DNA of 27,195 nt from Bilabrum cf. latius (taxonomy: Eukaryota; Bigyra: Bicosoecida; Bigyra; Bicosoecida), in the NCBI GenBank assembly GCA_965178125.1, contig CBCXTV010000028.1:1-27195 (forward strand), read 5' to 3'. Below the pieces are notes generated by a model. It saw only the letters and a program-made list of their open reading frames with translations. It ran no database searches and was not told where the DNA came from. Position 1 is the stretch's first letter. The number at the start of each line of letters is the position of its first letter. Both the position numbers and the translations under genes were made by a program. Shown piece by piece: positions 15,632-23,822 of the stretch.

Positions 15632-16276
15632 ATGGAGCTCTCCCTGCACCGCAAGCACGCCGGAAACCTGGTGCACTTCCACGTGTGCATGACGGACTCC
15701 GAGAGGTCGCATCGTTGTCGCGTGGCGGAGGATTTCATTTGGGCCGGCAGCAGGCCGAATGTCGTGTACGGCTTTAAGGTACCGAACCGGAGCTCCCGGC
15801 AGCAGCGCAGGCGGAGACATCCGCCCGGAAAGCACGCAGAGCATCGTCAATCCGTTCGTGAGCCGCGAGTTCCAGAAGGTCTTCGAGCACATCCCCCCGG
15901 AAAGCACGCAGAGCATCGTCAATCCGTTCGTGAGCCGCGAATTCCAGAAGGTCTTCGAGCACATCCCCCCGGAAAGCACGCAGAGCATCGTCAATCCGTT
16001 CGTGAGCCGCGAATTCCAAAAGGTCTTCGAGCACATCCCCCGGATGATGTCGAGCATGCGGACGCCCGGCTCCGGATGATGTCGGCCATGCGGACGCTCT
16101 TCCCAGACCTTGCGCGGCAGCGGGACGAAAATGGAGCTCTCCCTGCACCGCAAGCACGCCGGAAACCTGGTGCACTTCCACGTGTGCATGACGGACTCCG
16201 AGAGGTCGCATCGTTGTCGCGTGGCGGAGGATTTCATTTGGGCCGGCAGCAGGCCGAATGTCGTGTACGGCTTTAA
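15632..16276 (+). pseudogene. Chimeric ORF: Rep HUH segment, then out-of-frame repeats
   Basis: From the ATG at 15,632 it reads the Rep segment MELSLHRKHAGNLVHFHV through PNVVYG in native frame, then NRSSRQQRRRR of zinc protein 3, then enters array 2 and the second Rep copy in non-native frames. It lacks the Rep helicase and nick tyrosine region, so it is not a working Rep. Confidence 0.5.
15827..16042 (+). repeat. 72-bp in-frame tandem repeats, array 2
   Basis: Three units start at 15,827, 15,899 and 15,971, all 72 bp. They are part of the second copy of the 499-bp duplication. Confidence 0.95.
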
Positions 16277-16574
16277 GGTACCGAACCGGAGCTCCCGGCA
16301 GCAGCGCAGGCGGCATGCTTGGGGCGGCACGTGGATCTTCGACGACGCCATTACGCTCAGCGATTGCGGGTCGAGGGTGCAGATCGACGCGCCGCAGTCG
16401 AAGGTCTTGGCGATGGTAATGCCCCGGAAGTCGGGCCAGTGGATTCCTCATAGGCTGCGCTCGCGTACGATCTGGTATTTGGGTGGGGAGCAGTCGGCCG
16501 TGATCACCAACCTCAAGTGCCAGGCCTGCCCCGGAAGTCGGGCCAGGGCATTCTCCGAGTCTCTTTGCCGATGA
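16131..16574 (+). CDS. Chimeric ORF: Rep HUH segment fused to zinc protein 3 (147 aa)
   Basis: The ATG at 16,131 corresponds to Rep residue M442. Residues 1-46 are the Rep segment containing the HUH pair (NLVHFHVCM). They join at 16,277, in native frame, to zinc protein 3 from VPNRSSRQQRRR through its first cysteine pair (KCQAC), then to a short out-of-frame tail read across zinc protein 2 leader sequence. Both parents keep their own frames across the join, and substitutions are mostly conservative (for example A to G, K to R, F to I). It has half a zinc site and no helicase, so it may be a decaying fusion or a small DNA-binding peptide. Expression is unknown. Confidence 0.35.
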   Translation: MELSLHRKHAGNLVHFHVCMTDSERSHRCRVAEDFIWAGSRPNVVYGFKVPNRSSRQQRRRHAWGGTWIFDDAITLSDCGSRVQIDAPQSKVLAMVMPRKSGQWIPHRLRSRTIWYLGGEQSAVITNLKCQACPGSRARAFSESLCR

Positions 16575-16956
16575 TGTCTGAGGAGAAACCGTCCGAGAGC
16601 ATTGCTGTTTCCTTGGGAGACGGCCGCAATCTTCGTGGGCGTCAAGGCGCCGGTAATATGGGAAACGAGGGCGGCATGTTGGCGCGCGAGGTCGACGCCC
16701 CGGCGGAGGGGGGGGGCCGTACGTGCCGTGACAGGTCGCGCCGGAGCCGGCGGAGGAGGCGACATGGACTTGCAACGCGTGCCAGGGCCTAAGCCCCGGT
16801 CAGAGTACTTCAAGAAGTGGAAGGACTGGATCCAACCAGTTTGCCGGGTGTGTTACGACAAGTTCGACAGCGCGACGCCGTGGTGGGTGAGGTGCAAGAA
16901 CTGCAAAAACGAGTTTCCGGCGTACCGATTTCCCCAGATCCGCCGGAAGAGGGACG
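16535..16956 (+). pseudogene. Internally deleted copy of zinc protein 2
   Basis: It begins with the leader and ATGATG (16,571) of zinc protein 2. It follows that gene to codons for REVDAPAE, then skips about 320 bp to the segment before the zinc module (GTACGTGCCG). It keeps the FKKWKDWIQPVCRVC and KNCKNEFPAYRF codons in a shifted frame, and ends in another jump at 16,957. The deletion breaks the reading frame. Confidence 0.85.
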
Positions 16957-17121
16957 GGCCTCGATCTCGGAAAGGGCGGGAGTCCGTTCTTGCATTCGGA
17001 ATGGGCGGGGAGTTGCTTTTCCTGGGAGCATGTGCGAGATTCCTTCTCCGCGGGTCCTCTTTCGGCTTCGGCAGTCAGCAGCGCACTCTGCGGGAACGGC
17101 ATTCTCCGAGTCTCTTTGCCG

Positions 17122-18312
17122 ATGATGTCTGAGGAGAAACCGTCTGAAAGCATTGCTGTTTCCTTGGGAGACGGCCGCAATCTTCGTGGGCGTCGAGGCG
17201 CCGGTGATATGGGAAACGAGGGCGGCATGTTGGCGCGCGAGGTCGACGCGCCGGCGGAGCACGCCGGCGCGGCGGCAAGCGTCGATGATTCGGGCGGCCC
17301 CCACATCGAGAGCGGCGGCGCGGAGGCGGCGTCCACGGGGATGCTCGGAGAGGAGAGCGGCAAGGCAGCGCCGAAGGAGGACGCCGAAGACGACGGCGGC
17401 AAGAAGACGGAGGAGGAGGATGCTCGCGGCGGTGGACGTGCTGTGGTGCCCGGAGGTAATGACGACGTATGGACCGACGCAGCAGCTTGGAAGGCGGGTG
17501 GCGGCGTGGCAGCCGGGGCGGTCTCTGGCGCTGATAGCTGGGCTCTATGGGGGACCCCTGCGAAGTCGTCATGGGGGGAGACGTACGTGCCGCGGCAGGT
17601 CGCGTCGGAGCCGGCGGAGGAGGCGACATGGACTTGCAACGCGTGCCAGTGCTGCAAGCCCCGGTCGGCGTACTTCAAGAAGTGGAAGGACTGGATCCAA
17701 CCAGTTTGCCGGGTGTGTTGCGACAAGTTCGACAACGCGACGCCGTGGTGGGTGTGGTGCAAGAACTGCAAAAACGAGTATCCGGCGTACCGATTTCCCC
17801 AGATCCGCCGGAAGAAGGAGAACTTGCGCTATTTCTTCCCTGAGGACTGGTGCGCGAAGTGCCTGGTTGCGCGTGGCTGGAGTCTCCATGATGTCCGTTC
17901 CTCTGCGGGTGAAGCGAAGCGTTGGGTGCCAAAAGCTGGCGCGAATACCGGTGACGGCGACAACGACGCTCGTGCTCCCGCACGCGACGAGCTTCCTGCA
18001 GGAGGCGCCGCCTCCTGCAGCAACGCCGTGCATCAGAGTTCTTCGCGTGACGAGGCCTTGGATGACATCAACCGGGCCATGGAGCTTCTCCGGAATGCGG
18101 AGAAATTCATCTCCGCGATGCCATCGTGCATGCAGTGTGCGGTGCAGGACCAGTTGATGCAGGGCATCGTCAAAGACCAGGCCCTCTTGGATATCTTCTC
18201 CGGCAAGATAACGGACTGGATCAAATACCATCCGGCCACTCTTGGGGCGATCCAATCCTATCGAAACGCATGGCTGTGGGCCGACGGAATGGCTCATGGT
18301 TGTCGAGGATGA
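17122..18312 (+). CDS. Chimeric zinc protein 2 with zinc protein 3 and GT-gene tail (396 aa)
   Basis: Residues 1 to ~333 are a nearly identical copy of the protein at 6211-7218, with all four cysteine pairs intact and differences such as K to N and Q to R near the end. At 18,124 it joins, in native frame, a piece of zinc protein 3 (CMQCAVQDQLMQG). At 18,167 it joins, again in native frame, the glycosyltransferase-like gene (IVKDQALLDIFSGK through RNAWLWA). A 13-bp deletion relative to 24,147-24,159 then shifts the frame and it stops at 18,312. The ATGATG at 17,122/17,125 is conserved with the parent, and the upstream leader was copied too, so it could be expressed. Two in-frame joins from three genes make a new ORF; whether it is functional is not known. 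Confidence 0.5.
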   Translation: MMSEEKPSESIAVSLGDGRNLRGRRGAGDMGNEGGMLAREVDAPAEHAGAAASVDDSGGPHIESGGAEAASTGMLGEESGKAAPKEDAEDDGGKKTEEEDARGGGRAVVPGGNDDVWTDAAAWKAGGGVAAGAVSGADSWALWGTPAKSSWGETYVPRQVASEPAEEATWTCNACQCCKPRSAYFKKWKDWIQPVCRVCCDKFDNATPWWVWCKNCKNEYPAYRFPQIRRKKENLRYFFPEDWCAKCLVARGWSLHDVRSSAGEAKRWVPKAGANTGDGDNDARAPARDELPAGGAASCSNAVHQSSSRDEALDDINRAMELLRNAEKFISAMPSCMQCAVQDQLMQGIVKDQALLDIFSGKITDWIKYHPATLGAIQSYRNAWLWADGMAHGCRG

Positions 18313-18915
18313 TATCGAACCTCGCGAAGCATGCGTGGATCGGCTACTCGTAGTTCTTCACGCCATCGCGAAACCCCAAGGTGACGCAGATGGCCATGTT
18401 AGCGGGGTCAGAAGCACCGAGAATGGTCAGCCTCCAGCGCGGAAACTCACCTCATGCACAACTGCGAGCGCCTCTTGGACGTGCGGACCTATCCGGCGCA
18501 CTGGGTAGACAACACATTTGTGGTCCCCTTCCACGTGGGCATGGGCCTAAAGTGGTATCTCATCAGCCCGGAGGGGAGGAAGGCGCTCCTGAAGATGCGG
18601 ATCCCGAACCGAAGCTTCGAACGCTGCGTCTGGCGCCGCATCTTCGACACGTTCCAAGGGCCGGTATGTAATGTCCGTCGTGATGTCCGTGTGCGCGGCC
18701 CTGAGTTGGGGGGTTGTCTCGTCTGGGAAAAAACAGAGCGCGTGCCCATCTCCTACGAAGACTTGTGCGGTGTTCACGAGCACGCCGGCGAAACCTCGAG
18801 TTTTGGCATCAAGATCGTGTCGCGGCCAGGCTGTACGACGGCGGCAAGAAGACGGAGAAGGAGGATGCTCACGGTATCGCCCTGATCATCTGCACGACTT
18901 CGTGGGGCTCCATGA
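18167..18915 (+). pseudogene. Broken copy of glycosyltransferase-like gene plus small inserts
   Basis: 18,167-18,663 follows 24,029-24,546, including the IEPREACVDRLLVVLHAI and ISPEGRKALLK codons, with small indels that shift frame. It then skips about 190 bp to the segment of 24,739-24,870. It ends with 30-45-bp pieces of zinc protein 3, zinc protein 2 and the Rep motif C region. No single frame spans it. Confidence 0.85.
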
Positions 18916-18970
18916 CGTAACGGCGAGCGAGAACATTGACTGGTGGCGTGGCTGGAGGATCTCGGGAACA

Positions 18971-19150
18971 CACGGCGGGCGAGCCGTTTTTCAAAAGGAG
19001 CACGGGTCCTTCGGGACGCCATTTCACTTACGGCGGGCGAGCCGTTTTCCGAATGGTGCGGGGGTCCTACTGATGCACACGGCGATCGCTGGTTCACTCA
19101 CGGCGGGCGAGCCGTTTTCCGAATGGTGCGGAGTCCTCCAGATGACCACG
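18971..19150 (+). repeat. Three tandem repeats, 58-70 bp
   Basis: ACGGCGGGCGAGCCGTTTT begins units at 18,972, 19,030 and 19,100. The last two also share CCGAATGGTGCGG and TCCT. No gene is seen in 18,916-19,350. Confidence 0.8.
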
Positions 19151-19273
19151 GTGATGGGTGGCAGCATGTCATAGGCGCGCCGTCGGAAGCTTCCCCTTCG
19201 AGTGATGCCTAAAACTGAGAAACCTGGAGATCCTAGCATCGTATGGAGGCAAGAGGTAACACCTTGGGGTCCG

Positions 19274-19350
19274 TTCTCCGCTTCAATTCCTGTCCCAAAT
19301 CCGATTCCCATTTCGAGACCGAAAAAGGTGACCCGGAAAACGACGGTACT
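19274..19350 (+). repeat. 77-bp dispersed repeat, copy 1
   Basis: Identical by eye to 20,851-20,927; a diverged relative lies near 22,622-22,666. Copies 1 and 2 flank the mosaic end, the palindrome and the satellite block. Confidence 0.85.
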
Positions 19351-19650
19351 TATTTCTGAACCGTTTTCCGGACGCTTTCCGGGTCTCCCATGTGACCGCT
19401 TTTTGCGTACCGAAACACGTTCCGCGCGTGAGGAGCAGATGCGGATCTCCGCGGGGTCCTATTTGTGTCTTTTTTCGGGGACGAAATCGGGCGCACTTCT
19501 CGTGCCGATTTGTGGTCGTCTCTGAAACCGGCTGCGAGTCGGGAAAGGTGCCCGAGATGCTTGTGTCCTTGGCTTCGTATTTCTCCGCATATTCTTCAAA
19601 CGCGGGCGGCAGTGGCTCCTGCGCGGGAGCTTCCCGAGTGGGTCCGTCGT
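19351..19650 (+). repeat. Copied leader of zinc protein 2 stitched to transposase and 3'-flank fragments
   Basis: 19,351-19,607 follows 5717-5977. 19,607-19,624 equals transposase bases 9902-9919 (CGGCAGTGGCTCCTGCGC). 19,620-19,650 follows 7217-7247, just past the zinc protein 2 stop. The joins share 2-4 bp. Confidence 0.8.
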
Positions 19651-19651
19651 G

Positions 19652-19848
19652 CAGTGCGCTGGGTAGGTCCGCAGGTCAAGGAGGCGCTCGCAGTTATAGA
19701 CGTAGGTGGAGTTTGCGAGCTGCCGGCCGACATGCTCATGTGGTGACCGGAGGTCACCACATGAGCATGTCGGCCGGCAGCTCGCAAACCCCACCTGCGT
19801 CTATAACTGCGAACGCCTCCTTGACCTGCGGACCTACCCAGCGCACTG
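19652..19848. repeat. Palindrome with 97-bp arms
   Basis: Arms 19,652-19,748 and 19,752-19,848 are near-perfect inverted copies around a 3-nt centre (GGA). The right arm continues into a diverged fragment of the glycosyltransferase-like gene, so the left arm looks like a fold-back copy of it. Part of the arm also occurs at 14,732-14,780. Confidence 0.9.
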
Positions 19849-19915
19849 AGCAGACAACGCATTTGTGGTCCCCCTCCACGTCGGCATGGGCTTGAAGTGG
19901 TACCTCAGGAGGATT
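19800..19915 (+). pseudogene. Diverged glycosyltransferase-like gene fragment
   Basis: Matches 24,335-24,450 (codons for NCERLLDVRTYPAH and VGMGLKWYL) with about 10-15% differences. It ends at the satellite boundary. Confidence 0.75.
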
Positions 19916-19924
19916 TCACTTGCG

Positions 19925-20832
19925 CCGGCCCCCAGGATTTCGCCAAAAATGGCCGATCCGCACAAGGAATTTAAGTTGCGGCGACACAGCTCGGACCCTG
20001 GCTTTTTTTTGGCTGTTTCGGGGCCCCAAGAGGGCTCCCGGCCCCAAAAAGGGCAAAACGCGAGGTTGTGGTGGAAAAAATGGGCCCCAAGGAGTCTCCA
20101 AACGACGCAAAACGCCACGTTGTGGTGGATTTTAGAGCCCCTAAATCGCCCAAAAAAGACGCAAAACGCCACGTGGTGGTGGATTTTAGAGCCCCTAAAT
20201 CGCCAAAAAAGACGCAAAACGCCACGTTGTAGTGGATTTTAGAGCCCCTAAATCGCCCAAAAAAGACGCAAAACGCCACGTTGTGGTGTTTTTTTTGAGC
20301 GTTTTCGGGGGGCTCGGAAGGGGACCCCCCCAGGATTTGGCCAAAAATGGCCGATCCACACAAGGACTTTAAGTTGCGGCGACACAGTTCGGGCCCCGGT
20401 TTGTTTTTGCGGTTTGGGGGCCCCGAGAGGGCTCCCGGCCCCAAAAAGGGCAAAACGCGAGGTTGTGGTGGAAAAATGGGCCCCAGGCAGCCCCAAACGA
20501 CGCAAAACGCCACGTTGTGGTGGATTTTAGAGCCCTAAATCGCCCAAAAAAGACGCAAAACGCCACGTTGTCGTGGATTTTAGAGCCCTAAATCGCCCCA
20601 AAGAGACGCAAAACGCCACGTTGTAGTGGATTTTAGAGCCCCTAAACCGCCCTAAAAAGACGCCAAACGCCACGTTGTGGTGTTTTTTTTGAGCGTTTTG
20701 GGGGGCCCGGAAGGGGACCCCCCCAGGATTTGGCCCAAAATGGCCGATCCACACAAGGAATTTAAGTTGCGGCGACACAGTTCGGGCCCCGGGGTTTGTT
20801 TTGCTGTTTGGGGGCCCCAAGAGGGCTCCCGG
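19925..20832. repeat. Higher-order satellite, ~395-bp units with 53-54-bp subrepeats
   Basis: Large units begin (CCAGGATTT) at 19,932, 20,330 and 20,723, the third partial. Each full unit holds four GACGCMAAACGCCACGT-type subrepeats, at 20,104, 20,158, 20,211, 20,265 and at 20,499, 20,552, 20,605, 20,659. Open frames here are shadows of the repeat. Confidence 0.92.
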
Positions 20833-20850
20833 GAGGCCCTAGAGTGGCCC

Positions 20851-20927
20851 TTCTCCGCTTCAATTCCTGTCCCAAATCCGATTCCCATTTCGAGACCGAA
20901 AAAGGTGACCCGGAAAACGACGGTACT
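20851..20927 (+). repeat. 77-bp dispersed repeat, copy 2
   Basis: Matches 19,274-19,350 exactly by eye. Similarity to 22,622-22,755 continues beyond it, through the CCCCGATTCCGGGCCCAGG-like segment. Confidence 0.85.
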
Positions 20928-22600
20928 CTCCGTCACTCCATCTGGCGGCGAAAATTGCCTCAGTTTCCGGTCCCCGATTCCGGGCCCAGGGACCCCCGAA
21001 ATTCCCGATTCCGCGCAGTGCCGAAAGCTCGACATAAACCACAAACACGACACACAACACAACACGATAGCGCCTCCCCACGCGCGGGATTGGGTCCTTC
21101 CGCTCGCTGCATGTGAGCTGCAGTGTGTTCTTGCCGGGAATGTCACTGGAAGTCGCGCTGCAGTCTGCTCAGGGCGCCTTATGACCATGAAGGCGTCTCA
21201 GCACCCGCGACGGCAAGAGGGGGCACGCACGACGTTGCGAAGCACCCGCCCTGGGTGAAGAAACTGCGTATCCACAGGAGTCACGTTCAGGTGCGCGAGA
21301 ATTGGAAAGGCGGGGTAACTGGTGCAGAGGAGCTTGTTCGCAGCGCGGCTTCCACCAGCGCCGCTGACGGTAAGATGCATCGGTCTCGGTACATGAGTCG
21401 GCACGGTGTTGCGTGATTGACTTCACGATGCGGGAGTGTGCAGCCTTCCGCAGCGGGAGAATTGTATCTCCCCACGACCGCCGAAAAAAAAAAGAAGGCT
21501 ATGCTGGACTCGTTCCAGGGAAGGCTATGCGATGAGTATCTCTAGGCGCTTTCCGGAAGACCCACCCACTACACGCTGGTCAGCCCTCCCAAGCGGGAGT
21601 GAACCGCGGATCCGCGGGCCCGTGAGCGCTGCTGCTACGATCATTTCTGCCCGTTTGACTCTCGCCCACTCTTGCCGTGACCAAAGACGCGCAGATCCTT
21701 ATGACGCATGACACCTCGTCGAGGTGTCGAGACTGCCTCACATTCCCGTTACAAAGACCCACAGCACTGCGACAACGAAATCGGTCACGAAGAGAGCAAG
21801 AGGCCGCGCACCTGAGCATCACAAAAACCCCGAGAGACATAAACAACACCGTCCCGTGAAGTCCCTGCGACGAGGGGATGCTAAGCGGCTCCCACGGCGG
21901 CTCCTCTGCGGGAAAAGCTGCCGCAGACCTCGAGATGGGATGCACATGACTGCGAAGATTGCGGAACTCGTCCGAAGCCGGTCGCACGAGGGTCACAGCG
22001 AATGGAGGCATATCTATGAAATAGAGTCTGCGTGCAAAGCAGCATTCCAACGATCGTCCGCATTCTTCCGAGCAAATCCTTGGGAGCACACATCCTGCGG
22101 ACGACATCTCTTTTCTATCCACCCCAGCGTACTCCCCGCACACACTTCTCGCGAATGATTGAGAATTCTGTGCGGCACATGTAATATCAGGCTACCATGA
22201 TACGCGGAATGGCGTGCTATTGCTCGCACGTTCGTGCGCCCCCTTCCGAATGCGCTTACCACATCACTATGTTCGTCGGCAACCGTATACACCGTAGGGG
22301 TCTTCCCTCCGACACCAAGCGTACACGACTGGCCGTAATAGCGCAGCGTAGATGTTTCGGACGTCGCCCAGGACAAGTGTCGACGCCCGGTTCGTCACGA
22401 TCACTACGTGTGCACTTCACTCACCGCCCTCCAGCCGCTAGACTTCTTTTGGAGCGCGACATCCTACGACGCGCTATGACACGTAGCCGTAAACCGCAGA
22501 CGGCCTCGCGTTCACTGCTTGCAGCGCAAGAGCGTGAACAAGAACCGCCCGCGTGGCACACCTTCGCAGGCGCGGAAGACAAAAAGTTCCTTCTAAGCTT
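20928..22600. other. Gene-free stretch
   Basis: Only short frames with unconvincing composition. There are ATG-led frames such as 22,197-22,853, but that one runs through the dispersed repeat at 22,622, so it is not taken as a gene. No RNA gene recognised. Confidence 0.4.
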
Positions 22601-22621
22601 GTATTCGGGTCCGAAAGCCAA

Positions 22622-22755
22622 ATTCCACTTCGGGGTCGAGAAGGGCGACCCGGGAAATCACCGTACGCTCTGTGAATCCATTTCCCGGGGAAAGTCCCCG
22701 AGTTCCCGCTACCCGGTCCCAGGCCCAGCGACCCAGGAAAGTTCCCGTCCCCCCG
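22622..22755 (+). repeat. Diverged third copy of dispersed repeat
   Basis: Same order of blocks as 20,881-21,010: ATTCC, TTTCG/TTCGG, GTCGAGAAGGGCGACCCGG, then CCCGGTCCCAGGCCCAGCGACCC. Identity is low but collinear. Confidence 0.5.
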
Positions 22756-23822
22756 CATGCGGAAACCTCCCACGAAGCACGCCCACCTCACGCTTCACAC
22801 GCAAAAGTCCAGGAGTCAAATCCATTCCGGACCCAGCAGTTCACCCCCCGTGACGATTGGGAAAGGCTCTTGCACACACCTTCTCGTCCGAGCAGTCTAT
22901 GGAGCACACACCTGTCTTCGTTGCCTTTTCCGGCCAAAAATGCAGGGAGTTCGAAGGGGAAGTAGCAAGCGCGGAAGACCGCTTTCGAAACGCAGGTGCT
23001 CAGGGAAAAACAACCAGAGCGTCCCTGATCCTCGGCAGAGCCGTCCAGGAGGGACGGGCACGGACGGGCATCGCAGATCTTGCAGCGCCACCATTCGCCG
23101 GGATGGGCGACCGGACGAGGGCGACCACAAGTACGTAGCGTGCGACGTCCGTCAGTCGCCATGTTGCGCTGATTCGCTTTCGCGGCACGACTTCCAGGGC
23201 CGGCCTTACTCACTCCTCGGAGTCCGCGTGTGGATTCTCCCCTGCGCATGATCTGCCGCTCTAGATGCTACACAAAGATCCCGCTCGGATGACCCCCTCT
23301 GTGCATTCTGCAAGATTTTACGCGCCTCCATTCAATGCGCGAAGCATGCACCGCAGCACTCTGAGTCCGGTGACCACCTTCAATAGCGTGGGACAAATTC
23401 CGTCCGCGATGTGCATTCGGGCATGCTCCCCTTTCCGAGTCTCTGTGACCCGTAGTGCGTCCGCGGCCAACGACTCAGGACTCCACGATGGTACGCACGA
23501 GTTGCATTCCTTGCACGAAGCGTGCGGAGAGAAAGCGATGCTCAGACATCGAGGCGCTTGGAGGGTCTGCACGCGACATGCTTCGAGAGGCCATGCAAAC
23601 ATGCGAAACCAGAACTGAGGTTCCTCATCGTTCCTGCTGTCGAGCGCTCAATTGGGGCATCGGATCAGGACGAAGCTCGCGAAGAGAGGGCGCGGGTGTC
23701 CCCATCCAAAAATCCGCCGCCTTCAAGGCTCATGTTCCCGGATCCTGCATTCGCGAGTTTCGGGAGCAGAAGTGCAAGATCGCCGCTGGACACACAGCGC
23801 ATGCCATTTCCCGTCTCTGGAG
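22756..23822. other. Upstream region of the glycosyltransferase-like gene
   Basis: No clear gene. From ATG 23,488 a short frame starts MVRTSCIPCTKRAERKRCSD, vaguely zinc-cluster-like. Another frame from about 23,520 stays open to 24,145 with Pro/Ser-rich composition, overlapping the next gene. Either could be an exon or chance. Confidence 0.35.

Larger units (their letters stand above)
15313..16310 (+). repeat. 499-bp near-identical tandem duplication
   Basis: 15,313-15,811 and 15,812-16,310 are almost identical; the one clear difference is CCCTGCTCC versus CCCGGCTCC. Each holds three 72-bp units, the Rep HUH fragment and the start of the zinc protein 3 fragment. The second copy continues into zinc protein 3; the first jumps back at GCGG/AGACAT. 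Confidence 0.9.
15119..18915 (+). other. Mosaic of fragments from at least four genes of the window
   Basis: Pieces match, in order: 15,119-15,162 to 5741-5784; 15,171-15,229 to 6331-6389; 15,230-15,590 to 25,837-25,968 (glycosyltransferase-like gene, expanded); 15,600-15,775 to Rep 2720-2757 and 3028-3170; 16,277-16,529 to 11,352-11,604 (zinc protein 3), then back to 11,497-11,514; 16,547-16,705 to 6187-6345; 16,712-16,956 to 6664-6903; 16,960-18,123 to 6050-7200; 18,124-18,166 to 11,717-11,759; 18,167-18,663 to 24,029-24,546; 18,665-18,796 to 24,739-24,870; 18,802-18,835 to 11,805-11,838; 18,830-18,870 to 6479-6518; 18,872-18,915 to Rep 3837-3880. All pieces are on the plus strand. Confidence 0.9.

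Noticed and set aside
15257-16042. CRISPR array
   Set aside because: The repeats are contiguous 72-bp coding units with no unique spacers, in eukaryote-like DNA.
15047-16351. 434-codon minus-strand frame across the tandem repeats
   Set aside because: It exists because the 72-bp repeats are open in several frames. The plus strand is the one inherited from the GT-like and Rep genes.
20104-20680. CRISPR-like repeat cluster
   Set aside because: Subrepeats are head-to-tail with no variable spacers. This is a satellite.
22197-22853. 218-codon plus-strand frame
   Set aside because: It runs through a dispersed repeat and has no motif.
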